NCBI GenBank assembly: GCA_014803505.1
Contig: JAAVBM010000016.1
Coordinates: 30,037-94,036 of the forward strand
DNA: 64,000 nucleotides
Direction of reading: 5' to 3'
Source: a bacterium
GTDB lineage: Bacteria > Cyanobacteriota > Vampirovibrionia > Gastranaerophilales > Gastranaerophilaceae
A model generated the notes under the pieces. It worked only from the letters and a program-made list of their open reading frames with translations, did not search any database and had not been told where the DNA came from. The translations under genes were made by a program, and so were the position numbers. This document shows positions 1-8,056 of the stretch, piece after piece (the stretch's first letter is position 1; the number at the start of each line of letters is the position of its first letter).

Positions 1-1
1 A

Positions 2-709
2 AAATTCGATCATCTTGAAACCTGTCCTGATTGTAACGGAACAGGAGCAGAAAAAGGTACTCAAAAGAAAACTTGTCCTCAATGCGGAGGTTCTGGTCAA
101 GTAAAAACAGTTACAAGAACTCCTTTGGGTAACTTTGCTCAAATTACATCATGCCCGCACTGTCATGGTTCAGGTCAGGTAATTGACAAACCATGTAAAA
201 CTTGCCAAGGACATGGACAAGTTAACAGTGAAAAGAAAATTGAAATAAAAATTCCGGCAGGTGTTGATAACCTTTCAAAAATAAGAGTTTCAGGAGAAGG
301 TGATTGTGGTATAAATGGCGGTCCTAACGGAGATTTATTTGTTGTAGTTCACGTCGAAGCTTCTGATTATTACAAACGTGAAGGAATTAATGTTTTCACA
401 GAACTTGAAATATCTCCGGCTCAAGCAGTTATTGGAGATGTTGTAAATATTAAAACCCTTGACGGCGAAAAAGAAATTCAGATTCCGGCAGGTGCTCAGC
501 ACGGAAACCTTGTTAAAATTAAAGGCGCAGGAATTCCTATTATTTCAAGACCTTCACAAAGAGGAGATCATGTTGTAATATTAAAAGTGAAAGTTCCTAC
601 AAAATTAAGTGAGGAAGAAAAAGCTTTATATCAAAAATTGTATGAAATACAAACGGGGAAAAAACCTCAACAATCAATTATGTCAAAAGTTAAGGGAGTT
701 TTTAAATAA
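2..709 (+). CDS. dnaJ: Chaperone DnaJ, C-terminal part (5' end outside window)
   Basis: The open frame enters from the left edge with no start, so this is the C-terminal 235 residues of DnaJ, the Hsp40 co-chaperone that delivers substrates to DnaK and stimulates its ATPase. Three CxxCxGxG-type zinc-finger repeats are visible (CPQCGGSG, CPHCHGSG, CKTCQGHG), preceded by CPDCNGTG at the edge, making the normal set of four. The DnaJ C-terminal beta-sandwich follows (IEIKIPAGVDNLSKIRV, then GDVVNIKTLDG and IQIPAGAQHG). The J domain and Gly/Phe linker lie outside the window. A TTG inside the zinc finger is not the start. The stop lies 1 nt before the next ATG, so the two genes are probably co-transcribed. 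Confidence 0.97.
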   Translation, partial: KFDHLETCPDCNGTGAEKGTQKKTCPQCGGSGQVKTVTRTPLGNFAQITSCPHCHGSGQVIDKPCKTCQGHGQVNSEKKIEIKIPAGVDNLSKIRVSGEGDCGINGGPNGDLFVVVHVEASDYYKREGINVFTELEISPAQAVIGDVVNIKTLDGEKEIQIPAGAQHGNLVKIKGAGIPIISRPSQRGDHVVILKVKVPTKLSEEEKALYQKLYEIQTGKKPQQSIMSKVKGVFK

Positions 710-710
710 T

Positions 711-2126
711 ATGCGTAAATTATTGTTAGCTTTGATTTTATGTTTTACTGCTTCAGGAATCGCTTTTGCAGAACAAGTTCCGCAAAATGTTCAAGATTTT
801 GTAAATCAAACATTTCCGGAAACAAATTTCCGATTCGACGGAGTAATTGTTTTACCTGATAATACAATGTATCTGCCGATTATTCCTGCAAAAACAGAAA
901 ATGTTGAAGAAGTTGGTATTAAATCAACTTATCCCATAAATGAAACTTTAAAACAAAAACCTGATATGGTTATTCTTAACAATAATTACTCCCTATTAAA
1001 AGTTATAAATACTAATGGCAAAAAAACAGTTATAAATCTTTTAAATCCGCCTGACGAAATTCAATCAGGACTTTTACCACAAGATATATTACTTCCAAAA
1101 GGTTTAGTAATTCCTGAAACATTAAAAGGTATTATCGGAAATATTGATATCACTGTTACACAAGATACAGGATTGAAAATTAACAACAATCGTAATACTG
1201 AAAATACAGCTGTTGAACCGGTAGAAGAATTAAATAATAAAACATTCTATATTGCACCCGGAATCAATAAAAATATTCAAATAATCCATTCAGATACAAG
1301 AATTGCAGAATATGCTCTTGCTCAAGAAAATATTATTAATGATTTAAAATCTTATAATGGCGAATTTTTATTAGCTACTTACTTTGATTCTAAAACAATG
1401 AATATTATTTCACTAATGGATGAAAAAGTAATTAAAGAAATACATTTTGAAACTTGTCCTGAACAAATTTTAATCGATAACAATAATAAACTTGCATATA
1501 TCTCTTCAGGTTCAAGTTCAAGTATTTACGTATTTAGTCTTGAAACAATGACTCTAAAAAGACAACTTAAAATTAACGGATTATGTGAAAAACTTACTCT
1601 TTCTGAAGACGGAACAAAAATATTCTACGTAGACAGAAATAAAAACGATATTTGGGCTATAGAGCTAGATAATAATTATTATCTAAAAAATATCGGAAGC
1701 TTTCCAAATATTTCAAAAATTGCTTATGTGAACGGAAAAATCTACATCATAAGCAGAACCCAAAACAGACTTGCTATTGTTGATTATGAAACAATGGAAT
1801 TATTGTCAGAATTAGAAGTTTGCGAAAAACCAGTTGACTTATATGCACGTAATAATGAATTATTTATCCTTGGCGCAGCAGAAAATCTTGTTGAAGTTCT
1901 TAACACAGAAGAAGATGTTATTACTGACAAACTTTTCTTAAATACAAATGCATTCGCAACAACAATTACACCAATTGAAAACAGCGAAATGATTATGATT
2001 ACAAATGCTCGTTCAGGATTGTATTCAGTAATCAATACTTCAACAAAAGAAATTGTTAAAACAAGTCCGCTTGATGTACCTGTTCGCTCAATTGTAGTTA
2101 CTGATAAGGTTAAAACAATAAAATGA
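711..2126 (+). CDS. Secreted beta-propeller-like (YVTN-type) protein
   Basis: A 471-residue protein with a clear signal peptide (MRKLLLALILCF..., cleavage likely after GIAFA). The first 200 residues are of unknown type. From about residue 205 there are repeated short beta-strand blocks such as NKLAYISSGSSSSIYVFSLET and GKIYIISRTQNRLAIVDYETMELL, the pattern of YVTN/NHL-like six- or seven-bladed propellers, usually extracytoplasmic binding modules. An in-frame TTG at 609 lies inside dnaJ; the ATG at 711 is chosen because the signal peptide begins there. It ends in an ATGA overlap with the methyltransferase, suggesting translational coupling. Ligand unknown. Confidence 0.8.
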   Translation: MRKLLLALILCFTASGIAFAEQVPQNVQDFVNQTFPETNFRFDGVIVLPDNTMYLPIIPAKTENVEEVGIKSTYPINETLKQKPDMVILNNNYSLLKVINTNGKKTVINLLNPPDEIQSGLLPQDILLPKGLVIPETLKGIIGNIDITVTQDTGLKINNNRNTENTAVEPVEELNNKTFYIAPGINKNIQIIHSDTRIAEYALAQENIINDLKSYNGEFLLATYFDSKTMNIISLMDEKVIKEIHFETCPEQILIDNNNKLAYISSGSSSSIYVFSLETMTLKRQLKINGLCEKLTLSEDGTKIFYVDRNKNDIWAIELDNNYYLKNIGSFPNISKIAYVNGKIYIISRTQNRLAIVDYETMELLSELEVCEKPVDLYARNNELFILGAAENLVEVLNTEEDVITDKLFLNTNAFATTITPIENSEMIMITNARSGLYSVINTSTKEIVKTSPLDVPVRSIVVTDKVKTIK

Positions 2127-2695
2127 TTATAGAAACATTTGACAATACAACACAAGAAATACTAAAAGAACTTGAAAAAACTCAAAAAGAATTTTGGAAT
2201 ATCTCAAGAGTTACAGCGGAATTCTTATATAATATGATTGTTGACTCTAAAGCAAAAAGCGTAATTGAAGTCGGCACATCAAACGGATATTCAGGAATTT
2301 GGCTCGGCAAAGCTTTGAAAAAAACAGGCGGTAAATTAACTACTATTGAATTCTATGATAAAAGAATTGCCATAGCTAAAGAAAATTTTGAAAAATGCGG
2401 CGTAGCTGATGTTATTGAAATAAGACAAGGGGACGGCGCGACTGTTTTAGAATACTTACCGGAAGATTTTAAGATTGATTTTGCATTTATTGATGCTAAC
2501 AAAGCTCAATATATCAAATTTTTTCATTTAATTGAACCACATCTAAATGTTGGCGGATATATTGCTTGTGACAATGTAATATCTCATGCTTCAAAAGTAC
2601 AAGATTTCCTTGAAGACATAAATGCAAATCCTAATTATGAAAATGTAGTTCTGCCACTTCCTGCAGGCTTATCGCTTGCTAAAAAGTTAAGATAA
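2123..2695 (+). CDS. Class I SAM-dependent O-methyltransferase (COMT/CCoAOMT-like)
   Basis: A 190-residue protein matching the O-methyltransferase family 3 fold. The SAM-binding motif I is VIEVGTSNGYSGIWL; the acidic end of strand beta-2 is TTIEFYDKRIAIAKENF; the metal/catalytic segment is FAFIDANKAQY, followed by GGYIACDNV. Relatives methylate catechol-type hydroxyls using a divalent metal; the substrate here cannot be told. The start codon overlaps the stop of the upstream propeller gene (ATGA). No transmembrane segment is visible. Confidence 0.88.
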   Translation: MIIETFDNTTQEILKELEKTQKEFWNISRVTAEFLYNMIVDSKAKSVIEVGTSNGYSGIWLGKALKKTGGKLTTIEFYDKRIAIAKENFEKCGVADVIEIRQGDGATVLEYLPEDFKIDFAFIDANKAQYIKFFHLIEPHLNVGGYIACDNVISHASKVQDFLEDINANPNYENVVLPLPAGLSLAKKLR

Positions 2696-2698
2696 AAT

Positions 2699-2862
2699 TG
2701 TCACTCTGAACTGATTTCAGAGTCATACAACCAAAAGATTCCGGATCGAGTCCGTAATGACGGTAAATAGAAACTCAGAATGACAGTAAATACATTGTCA
2801 CTCTGAACTGGATTCAGGGTCTACCAAATAAGAGATTCCGAATCAAGCTCGGAATGACGGCA
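2699..2862. repeat. Dispersed double-palindrome repeat (family R1), two units
   Basis: Intergenic DNA made of alternating imperfect palindromes: a CTCTGAA..TTCAGAG type and an ATTCCGGAT..GTCCGTAAT type, repeated twice. The second unit (2757-2861) matches 60156-60235 over its whole length, including non-palindromic spacer bases. Other copies lie at 7941-8017, 9444-9572 and 49012-49071. No coding sequence is seen. Confidence 0.85.
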
Positions 2863-2884
2863 ACAAAGAAAAAGGAGAAATAAA

Positions 2885-3199
2885 ATGAGTGAAGATTGTA
2901 TCTTTTGCAAAATTATAAGAGGCGATTTTAATACAGAATTTGTTTATGAAACAGAAAATACTATAGTTTTTAACGATATAAATCCAAAAGCTCCAATTCA
3001 TATGCTTGTATGTCCTAAAAAACATATTGCATCTTTGAATGAATTAGATGACAAAAATTTAATGTCAGAACTTTTGCAAACAGTGAAAGATGTTACTAAA
3101 AAAATAGGATTAAATGCATACAAAACTCAAATTAATACCGGAAAAGAAGCGGGTCAAGAAGTTTTCCATCTTCATATACACGTAATGGGTTCAAAATAA
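2885..3199 (+). CDS. HIT-family purine nucleotide hydrolase (HinT-like)
   Basis: A 104-residue histidine-triad protein. The N-terminal zinc/fold motif CIFCKIIRGD and the C-terminal active site HLHIHVMG (HxHxH, where the middle histidine is the nucleophile) are both intact. Family members hydrolyse AMP-N-linked phosphoramidates. A good ribosome-binding site (AAAGGAG) lies 7 nt before the ATG. It stands alone between a repeat and a strong terminator, so it is likely monocistronic. Confidence 0.95.
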   Translation: MSEDCIFCKIIRGDFNTEFVYETENTIVFNDINPKAPIHMLVCPKKHIASLNELDDKNLMSELLQTVKDVTKKIGLNAYKTQINTGKEAGQEVFHLHIHVMGSK

Positions 3200-3232
3200 T
3201 TTTCATTGAAAAGAAATATTTATATGATAGCA

Positions 3233-3266
3233 TTAAGTTACGCGTTTTTTGCGTAACTTAATTTTT
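3233..3266 (+). terminator. Rho-independent terminator after the HIT gene
   Basis: Perfect 11-bp stem (TTAAGTTACGC / GCGTAACTTAA) with a 7-nt loop, followed by TTTTT. Confidence 0.9.
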
Positions 3267-3291
3267 ACATATAAGAAAGGGAATTATAAGA

Positions 3292-4143
3292 ATGAAAAAT
3301 GGCATAGAAAACGGTTATTATCACGAAATTACACCCGGCGGTTACGGTATATCTATTAAAGCAGGTGATGTATTATTCTCAGACAATTCTCCGTTCCAAA
3401 AAGTAGAAGTTTTTGAAACAGATTCTAAGTTGGGTAGAGTTTTGACACTTGACGATTTAATGATGACAACAGAAGGTGACGAATATCATTACCACGAAAT
3501 GATTGCACATATTCCAATGATGCAACACCCTTGCCCAAAATCAGTCCTTGTAATCGGTGGTGGTGATGGCGGTACTATTCGCGAAGTTATGAAACATAAA
3601 ACAGTTGAAAGAGCTGTTCTTTGTGAAATCGATGGAATGGTTATTGAAGCTTGTAAAAAATATCTTCCTACAATTTCTTGCGAATTGGATAACCCAAAAG
3701 TAGAAATTCTTGTTCAAGATGCTATTGAATATATCAAAGATAAAAAAGATGAGTTTGATATTATTTTAATCGATTCAACAGATCCAATGGGACCTGGTGA
3801 AGGGTTATTTACTGAAGAGTTCTATACTAATGTGAAAAATTCACTTAAAAAAGGCGGTATTATTGCAGCTCAATCAGAATCTCCTTTCACTAACAAAGAA
3901 GAAATCAAAAAAATGTATAACCTTTTGAAAAAAGTATTCCCAGTAGTTTCAACATACACTTCCAATATTCCAACATATCCTGGCGGATATTGGGCTTGGG
4001 CATTCTGCTCAGTTGATGTTAAACCTTTAGAATACTACAATGATGAACGCGCAGAAGAAATTATTCCTACTTGTAAAATTTACAATAAAGAATACCATAA
4101 TGCACGTTTCGCTCTTCCAAATTATTTAAAAGAATTATTATAA
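3292..4143 (+). CDS. speE: Spermidine synthase (polyamine aminopropyltransferase)
   Basis: A 283-residue aminopropyltransferase that moves the propylamine group of decarboxylated SAM onto putrescine. It shows the N-terminal beta-sheet domain, the nucleotide-binding segment VLVIGGGDGGTIREV (about residues 84-98), the acidic ribose-binding motif CEIDGMVIEA, and the catalytic segment LIDSTDPMGPGEGLF. Length and motifs are typical. A ribosome-binding site AAAGGGA precedes the ATG. No speD or arginine/ornithine decarboxylase is near, so the substrates must come from elsewhere. Confidence 0.96.
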   Translation: MKNGIENGYYHEITPGGYGISIKAGDVLFSDNSPFQKVEVFETDSKLGRVLTLDDLMMTTEGDEYHYHEMIAHIPMMQHPCPKSVLVIGGGDGGTIREVMKHKTVERAVLCEIDGMVIEACKKYLPTISCELDNPKVEILVQDAIEYIKDKKDEFDIILIDSTDPMGPGEGLFTEEFYTNVKNSLKKGGIIAAQSESPFTNKEEIKKMYNLLKKVFPVVSTYTSNIPTYPGGYWAWAFCSVDVKPLEYYNDERAEEIIPTCKIYNKEYHNARFALPNYLKELL

Positions 4144-4158
4144 CAAATAATATATTGT

Positions 4159-4200
4159 AAGAAGCCGGTGAGAGATATATCTCTCACCGGCTTCTTGTAT
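4159..4200 (+). terminator. Terminator after speE, facing the acyltransferase remnant
   Basis: A 17-bp GC-containing stem (AAGAAGCCGGTGAGAGA and its complement) with a 3-nt loop and short T/A runs on both sides. It can serve both converging genes. Confidence 0.85.
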
Positions 4201-4583
4201 TTATCTCAAAAACTTTTTCTTTAAATATTTAAAAGATGGTTTTTCTACAAAATAATATGTAAATACACCAAACAAAATTACAACAATAAAAAATAATACA
4301 AGATTTTCAACAGGATGCGCAATTACCCATTGAGAATGAGCTTTGCAAACATAATACATCCATAATGTTCTAATAAATTGATGAGTTAAAAATATTGAAA
4401 ATGCAAACTGTCTAAGAAAAACTGAAATATTATTTTCTAATAATTTTGAAAAATATCCTTTTTTAATAACAAATAATGAAAATAAAAATATAAATGCAAT
4501 AATCATAATCATACGATTATTATAATTTATTTGGTGAAATACTAAATAAATCGTAATATTTCAATATTTTTAATCTTTTCCAT
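4201..4583 (-). pseudogene. Acyltransferase family 3 gene gutted by an internal deletion
   Basis: Reading the minus strand, an ATG at 4583 with a GGGA ribosome-binding site starts MEKIKNIEILRFI, the usual N-terminus of integral-membrane acyltransferase-3 (OafA/WecH-type) proteins, and then hits TAG. A second piece in another frame (4512-4201, about 100 residues) carries the normal C-terminus: membrane segments, FSIFLTHQFIRTL and the final FVEKPSFKYLKKKF. The roughly 240 residues that should lie between are missing. Intact relatives of about 340 residues O-acetylate surface glycans. A short membrane protein could still be made from the ATGs near 4512, but catalysis is unlikely because the N-terminal active-site histidine region is absent. 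Confidence 0.85.
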
Positions 4584-4599
4584 AATCAATCCCTTTTTT

Positions 4600-4725
4600 T
4601 AACTATAACTTATTACTCATATTTTTATTAACTATAGTATGGTGCAAGTTATAACATAATTAATAAAATCTTTTTCATCCAAATTCTTCTAATTATATAT
4701 CCTATTTATTGAACTATAGTTCAAT
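4600..4725. promoter_or_regulatory. Palindromic operator with two flanking half-sites, upstream of an XRE gene
   Basis: A perfect 18-bp palindrome, ATTGAACTATAGTTCAAT, lies at 4708-4725. Two partial copies of its core occur at 4600-4611 (TTAACTATAACT) and 4628-4640 (TTAACTATAGTAT). A TATAAT-like -10 follows at 4751-4756. The arrangement suggests cooperative binding of the XRE protein encoded at 4781 (autoregulation) and perhaps control of the now broken acyltransferase on the other side. Confidence 0.6.
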
Positions 4726-4780
4726 TTGTGAATATTATAATTCATTATAATATAATGTCAACTATTTTAAAATTTTTATT

Positions 4781-5011
4781 ATGAATAAAGAGAAAATTGT
4801 AGAAATTTTTTCCGCTAACTTAAGGGCAGAAAGAGCTCGGAAAAAATACACACAAGAACAACTTGCTGAAGTAGCAGAAATTACAACAGAATATTTGTCA
4901 AAAATTGAAAATGGAAAAGCATGTCCGACAATATTAGTAATTACAAACATTGCATTAGCACTTGGTGTAAATATTGATAAACTTTTGCCATTAGATGAAC
5001 TTAGAAATTAA
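4781..5011 (+). CDS. Small XRE/Cro-CI-type transcriptional regulator
   Basis: A 76-residue protein consisting of little more than one HTH_3 domain: LRAERARKKYTQEQLAEVAEITTEYLSKIENGKACPT, with the recognition helix around TTEYLSKIENG. It binds DNA as a dimer in this family; no effector domain is present. No clear Shine-Dalgarno sequence precedes the ATG. The palindrome cluster just upstream is the likely operator. It converges with the small ORF at 5018 (6-nt gap). Confidence 0.88.
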   Translation: MNKEKIVEIFSANLRAERARKKYTQEQLAEVAEITTEYLSKIENGKACPTILVITNIALALGVNIDKLLPLDELRN

Positions 5012-5017
5012 AACGGC

Positions 5018-5332
5018 TTAATCATTCTGCGAAAATTTTTTGTATGCTTCAACAATGTCATTACAAGCTGTTGGAATATTAACAACCTTATGTATCAAAT
5101 AATAAGGATTGGTGAATGCTGAAAAAACTTCAGCTCCAACCGCTTTGGTTGCATTAACAGTATAACGTAATGGTTTATTCTCAATCTTAGAATTCTGATA
5201 ATCATAACGAAAAGGATTGTTACTCTCATATAAATCATAAGTAACAGTATCAATAATTTGAGGAACCGGTGTTGAATCAACCCAATTCGTAAATATATTC
5301 ATATTTTGTACTGTGGAATTAATTAAGTTCAT
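5018..5332 (-). CDS. Hypothetical protein, 104 residues
   Basis: An ORF of 104 codons with no family I recognise. It is polar, Asn/Tyr-rich, with no signal peptide or membrane segment (MNLINSTVQNMNIFTNWVDS at the N-terminus; ...CNDIVEAYKKFSQND at the C-terminus). No convincing ribosome-binding site precedes the ATG. Its length in such AT-rich DNA and the lack of a better overlapping frame favour a real gene. Confidence 0.5.
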   Translation of the reverse strand: MNLINSTVQNMNIFTNWVDSTPVPQIIDTVTYDLYESNNPFRYDYQNSKIENKPLRYTVNATKAVGAEVFSAFTNPYYLIHKVVNIPTACNDIVEAYKKFSQND

Positions 5333-5366
5333 ATTGTTATAAAATATAAAAATAAATTTTTTTGTT

Positions 5367-5399
5367 AAAAAAAGCCCTGCAATAATTGCAGAGCTTTTT
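5367..5399 (-). terminator. Terminator of the fatty-acid operon (after fabF)
   Basis: Stem GCCCTGCAA / TTGCAGAGC with one wobble pair and a short loop. Seven A on the plus strand give a U-run for minus-strand transcripts; a T5 run on the other side could make it bidirectional. Confidence 0.85.
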
Positions 5400-5416
5400 A
5401 TTTAAAAAGTTTGTAA

Positions 5417-6670
5417 TTAAACTTCTTTGAAAATCAATGTTGCGTTGTGGCCACCAAATCCAAAAGAATTTGATAAAGCAACACGAACTTTTTTATCTCT
5501 CACTTTATGTGGAACATAATCAAGATTTGCAACGTGTTCATCTTGGTTATCAAGATTTATTGTAGGTGGAACTTTACCCTCAGTTATTGTTTTTACACAA
5601 ACAATAGCTTCAACAGCGCCTGTTGCACCAAGCATGTGACCATGCATACTTTTTGTTGAACTTACAAGCAAGTTTGTATTTTTATCTTTGTCACCAAAGA
5701 TTTTTTCAATAGCTTGAGATTCAGCAATATCACCCAAACCTGTACTTGTACCGTGTGGATTGATATAATCAACATCTTCAGGTTTTACATTTGCATCATC
5801 CATAGCAAATTTCATTGCCATATATGCGCCATTACCTTCCGGATCCGGAGCAACCATATCGTGAGCATCAGCAGTTTGTCCATAACCTACGATTTCTGCA
5901 TAAATTTTAGCACCACGTTTTTTAGCATGTTCGTATTCTTCAAGAACCATAACAGCTGAACCTTCACCCATAATAAAACCATCTCTGTCTTTATCATAAG
6001 GTCTTGATGCTTTTTGTGGTTCATCATTTCTTTTTGATAATGCACGACAAGCTGTAAATGCACCTACACCTAATGTTGTAATTGTAGCTTCACAACCACC
6101 GGCAACAACAACATCTGCATCACCATATTGAATACTTCTGAACGCATCACCTATAGAATGAGTACCTGTTGCACAAGCAGAAACTACAACTTTGTTAAGT
6201 CCTTTGTAACCATGCTTCATTGAAATACGACCAGAAGCCATATCAACAATCAACATAGGTACTGTAAATGGAGAAGCTTTAGTTGGTCCTTTTTCAATCA
6301 TCGCCATATGGCTTTTTTCAAATGTTTGAAAACCACCTGCCGCAGAACTTACAATAACACCAATTCTATATGGATCAATATCTGCTTCATCAATACCGGA
6401 ATCAGCAATTGCTTCATCAGCAGCAACCATTGCGAATTGAGTAAATCTGTCCATTCTTTTTGCATCTTTTGAATCCATATAATCTTCAGGATTAAAATCA
6501 GCATCTTTAATTTCAGCTGCAATTTTAACTGCTTGTTTTTCAGTATCAATTCTTTCAATTAAAGAAACACCACTTTTGCCTTCCAACATAGCATTCCAGA
6601 AATTATCGGTACCAATACCACAAGGAGTAACAGCTCCTAATCCAGTTATTACTACTCTTCTTTTAGTCAT
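5417..6670 (-). CDS. fabF: 3-oxoacyl-[ACP] synthase II
   Basis: A 417-residue condensing enzyme for the elongation step of type II fatty-acid synthesis (acyl-ACP + malonyl-ACP). It starts with RRVVITGLGAVTPCG. The catalytic triad is complete: Cys166 in VVSACATGTHS, His306 in NPHGTSTGLGD, and the second His (345) in KSMHGHMLGATGA. The C-terminal NSFGFGGHNATLIF motif is intact. It is the last gene of the minus-strand fab operon, separated from acpP by an RNA hairpin, and followed by a strong terminator. Confidence 0.98.
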   Translation of the reverse strand: MTKRRVVITGLGAVTPCGIGTDNFWNAMLEGKSGVSLIERIDTEKQAVKIAAEIKDADFNPEDYMDSKDAKRMDRFTQFAMVAADEAIADSGIDEADIDPYRIGVIVSSAAGGFQTFEKSHMAMIEKGPTKASPFTVPMLIVDMASGRISMKHGYKGLNKVVVSACATGTHSIGDAFRSIQYGDADVVVAGGCEATITTLGVGAFTACRALSKRNDEPQKASRPYDKDRDGFIMGEGSAVMVLEEYEHAKKRGAKIYAEIVGYGQTADAHDMVAPDPEGNGAYMAMKFAMDDANVKPEDVDYINPHGTSTGLGDIAESQAIEKIFGDKDKNTNLLVSSTKSMHGHMLGATGAVEAIVCVKTITEGKVPPTINLDNQDEHVANLDYVPHKVRDKKVRVALSNSFGFGGHNATLIFKEV

Positions 6671-6704
6671 TTAAGATATCCCTTTTCCCTTTAATAATAA
6701 ATAA

Positions 6705-6738
6705 TGCGAGAATGAAATATTAAAATCCCACTCTCGCA
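6705..6738 (-). promoter_or_regulatory. Intercistronic hairpin between acpP and fabF
   Basis: Ten-bp stem with one mismatch (TGCGAGAATG / CACTCTCGCA) and a 14-nt loop, with no U-run on the minus strand. It is not a standard terminator; more likely it stabilises the 3' end of acpP mRNA or is a processing site that sets the acpP:fabF ratio. Similar hairpins sit between rpmF and plsX and between emrA and emrB. Confidence 0.55.
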
Positions 6739-6790
6739 AATATAAAATCCAGTTTGAATAATTCTTCTAAAAATTCAACTCGTGAGATAA

Positions 6791-7027
6791 TTACTTACCT
6801 AATTTGCTATCAATGTAAGAAACTGCATCTTGAACTGTTTGAATTTTTTCTGCGTCTTCATCAGGAATTTCGCATTTGAATTCTTCTTCTAAAGCCATAA
6901 CTAATTCAACTGTGTCTAAAGAATCAGCACCTAAATCATCTGTAAAACGAGCTTCAGGTGTAACTAATTTTTCATCAACACTTAATTGATCTACTACAAC
7001 TTTTTTTACTGTTTCTAATGTACTCAT
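6791..7027 (-). CDS. acpP: Acyl carrier protein
   Basis: A 78-residue acidic carrier protein with the phosphopantetheine attachment motif [20 protein letters not shown]; the modified serine is Ser36. It carries growing acyl chains between FabD, FabH, FabG and FabF, all encoded in the same operon. A good ribosome-binding site (AAGAGGAAAAAAAG) precedes the ATG. Length and sequence are typical. Confidence 0.99.
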   Translation of the reverse strand: MSTLETVKKVVVDQLSVDEKLVTPEARFTDDLGADSLDTVELVMALEEEFKCEIPDEDAEKIQTVQDAVSYIDSKLGK

Positions 7028-7154
7028 CTTTTTTTCCTCTTTTTTAATTTAATATGTATTACTAATACTTTTCTTGCTACATTATAAACTGTTGAATATT
7101 TTTTTGCAAGAAATTTACAATTTAGCAAGGCTTTTGTTACAATTCAAAGCTAAA

Positions 7155-7886
7155 TTAGATCATCAAACCGCCGGCAACTTCAATTGCTTGACCTGTAACA
7201 TAATCTGTATCTAAAGCTAAGAATTTAACAACTTTAGCGATATCTTCAGGTGTACCAAGTCTTTTCATTGGAATAGCTTTTAAGTATTCATCAATGTTAG
7301 GAAGTTCAGCAGTCATAGCTGTTTGGATGAAACCAGGACATACAGCATTAACTCTGATGTTTCTTGAACCAAATTCTTTAGCAAGAGTTTGAGTGAAACC
7401 AATTAAACCGGCTTTAGAAGCTGAATAGTTTGCTTGACCTGCGTTACCATGACGACCAACAATACTTGACATATTGATGATTGAACCCTGACGAGCTTTT
7501 GACATGTATTTGATAACTGCATTAGTCACACAGAAAGCTGATGACAAGTTAACTTTGATAACACTTTCCCATTGATTCATATCCATTCTTAAGAATAAAC
7601 CATCTCTTGTAATACCTGCATTATTTAACAAGATATCAATTTTGCCGTGTTCAGCAATCATTTTATCAACATTTTCTTTAACTGCATCGAAGTTAGATAC
7701 GTCAAAGCTATAGAAGTATGCATTAACGCCTAAAGCTTTGATTTCATCGATTGCAGGTTGAGCTTTTTCAGCATCACAAATATCATTGATAATAATATCG
7801 CATCCTGCTGCAGCAAGTTCTTTTGCACAAGCTAAACCAATACCGCGAGAACCGCCTGTAATTAACGCAATTTTTCTTTCTGTCAT
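7155..7886 (-). CDS. fabG: 3-oxoacyl-[ACP] reductase
   Basis: A 243-residue classical short-chain dehydrogenase, reducing 3-oxoacyl-ACP with NADPH. The Rossmann motif TGGSRGIG is at residues 11-18, NNAGITRDG follows, then the catalytic Ser (NMSSIVG) and YxxxK (YSASKAG), and the PG motif CPGFIQTAM. It sits between fabD and acpP, the usual order. AAGGAGAAAAAAT before the ATG fixes the start. Confidence 0.97.
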   Translation of the reverse strand: MTERKIALITGGSRGIGLACAKELAAAGCDIIINDICDAEKAQPAIDEIKALGVNAYFYSFDVSNFDAVKENVDKMIAEHGKIDILLNNAGITRDGLFLRMDMNQWESVIKVNLSSAFCVTNAVIKYMSKARQGSIINMSSIVGRHGNAGQANYSASKAGLIGFTQTLAKEFGSRNIRVNAVCPGFIQTAMTAELPNIDEYLKAIPMKRLGTPEDIAKVVKFLALDTDYVTGQAIEVAGGLMI

Positions 7887-7940
7887 TATTTTTTCTCCTT
7901 ATATTTGGGTATATTACCCTCTCTGCTTTTATTTTGATTT

Positions 7941-8017
7941 ATGTCGTTCCGAACTTAATTCGAAATCTATTCCCTTACGGGTTAAACTAACATTGATTGA
8001 CTCTGGTCAGAATGACA
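7941..8017. repeat. Degenerate R1 repeat in the fabD-fabG gap
   Basis: Two decayed palindromes of the R1 family (TCGTTCCGAACTTAATTCG... and GACTCTGGTCAGAATGAC), followed by CAAAAATAGCTAAAG, which resembles the conserved R1 spacer at 9470-9500. It lies inside the operon, in the 170-nt gap upstream of fabG; no gene is seen there. Confidence 0.55.
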
Positions 8018-8056
8018 AAAATAGCTAAAGTTATTTTTGTTCTGCTTATGTATTTA

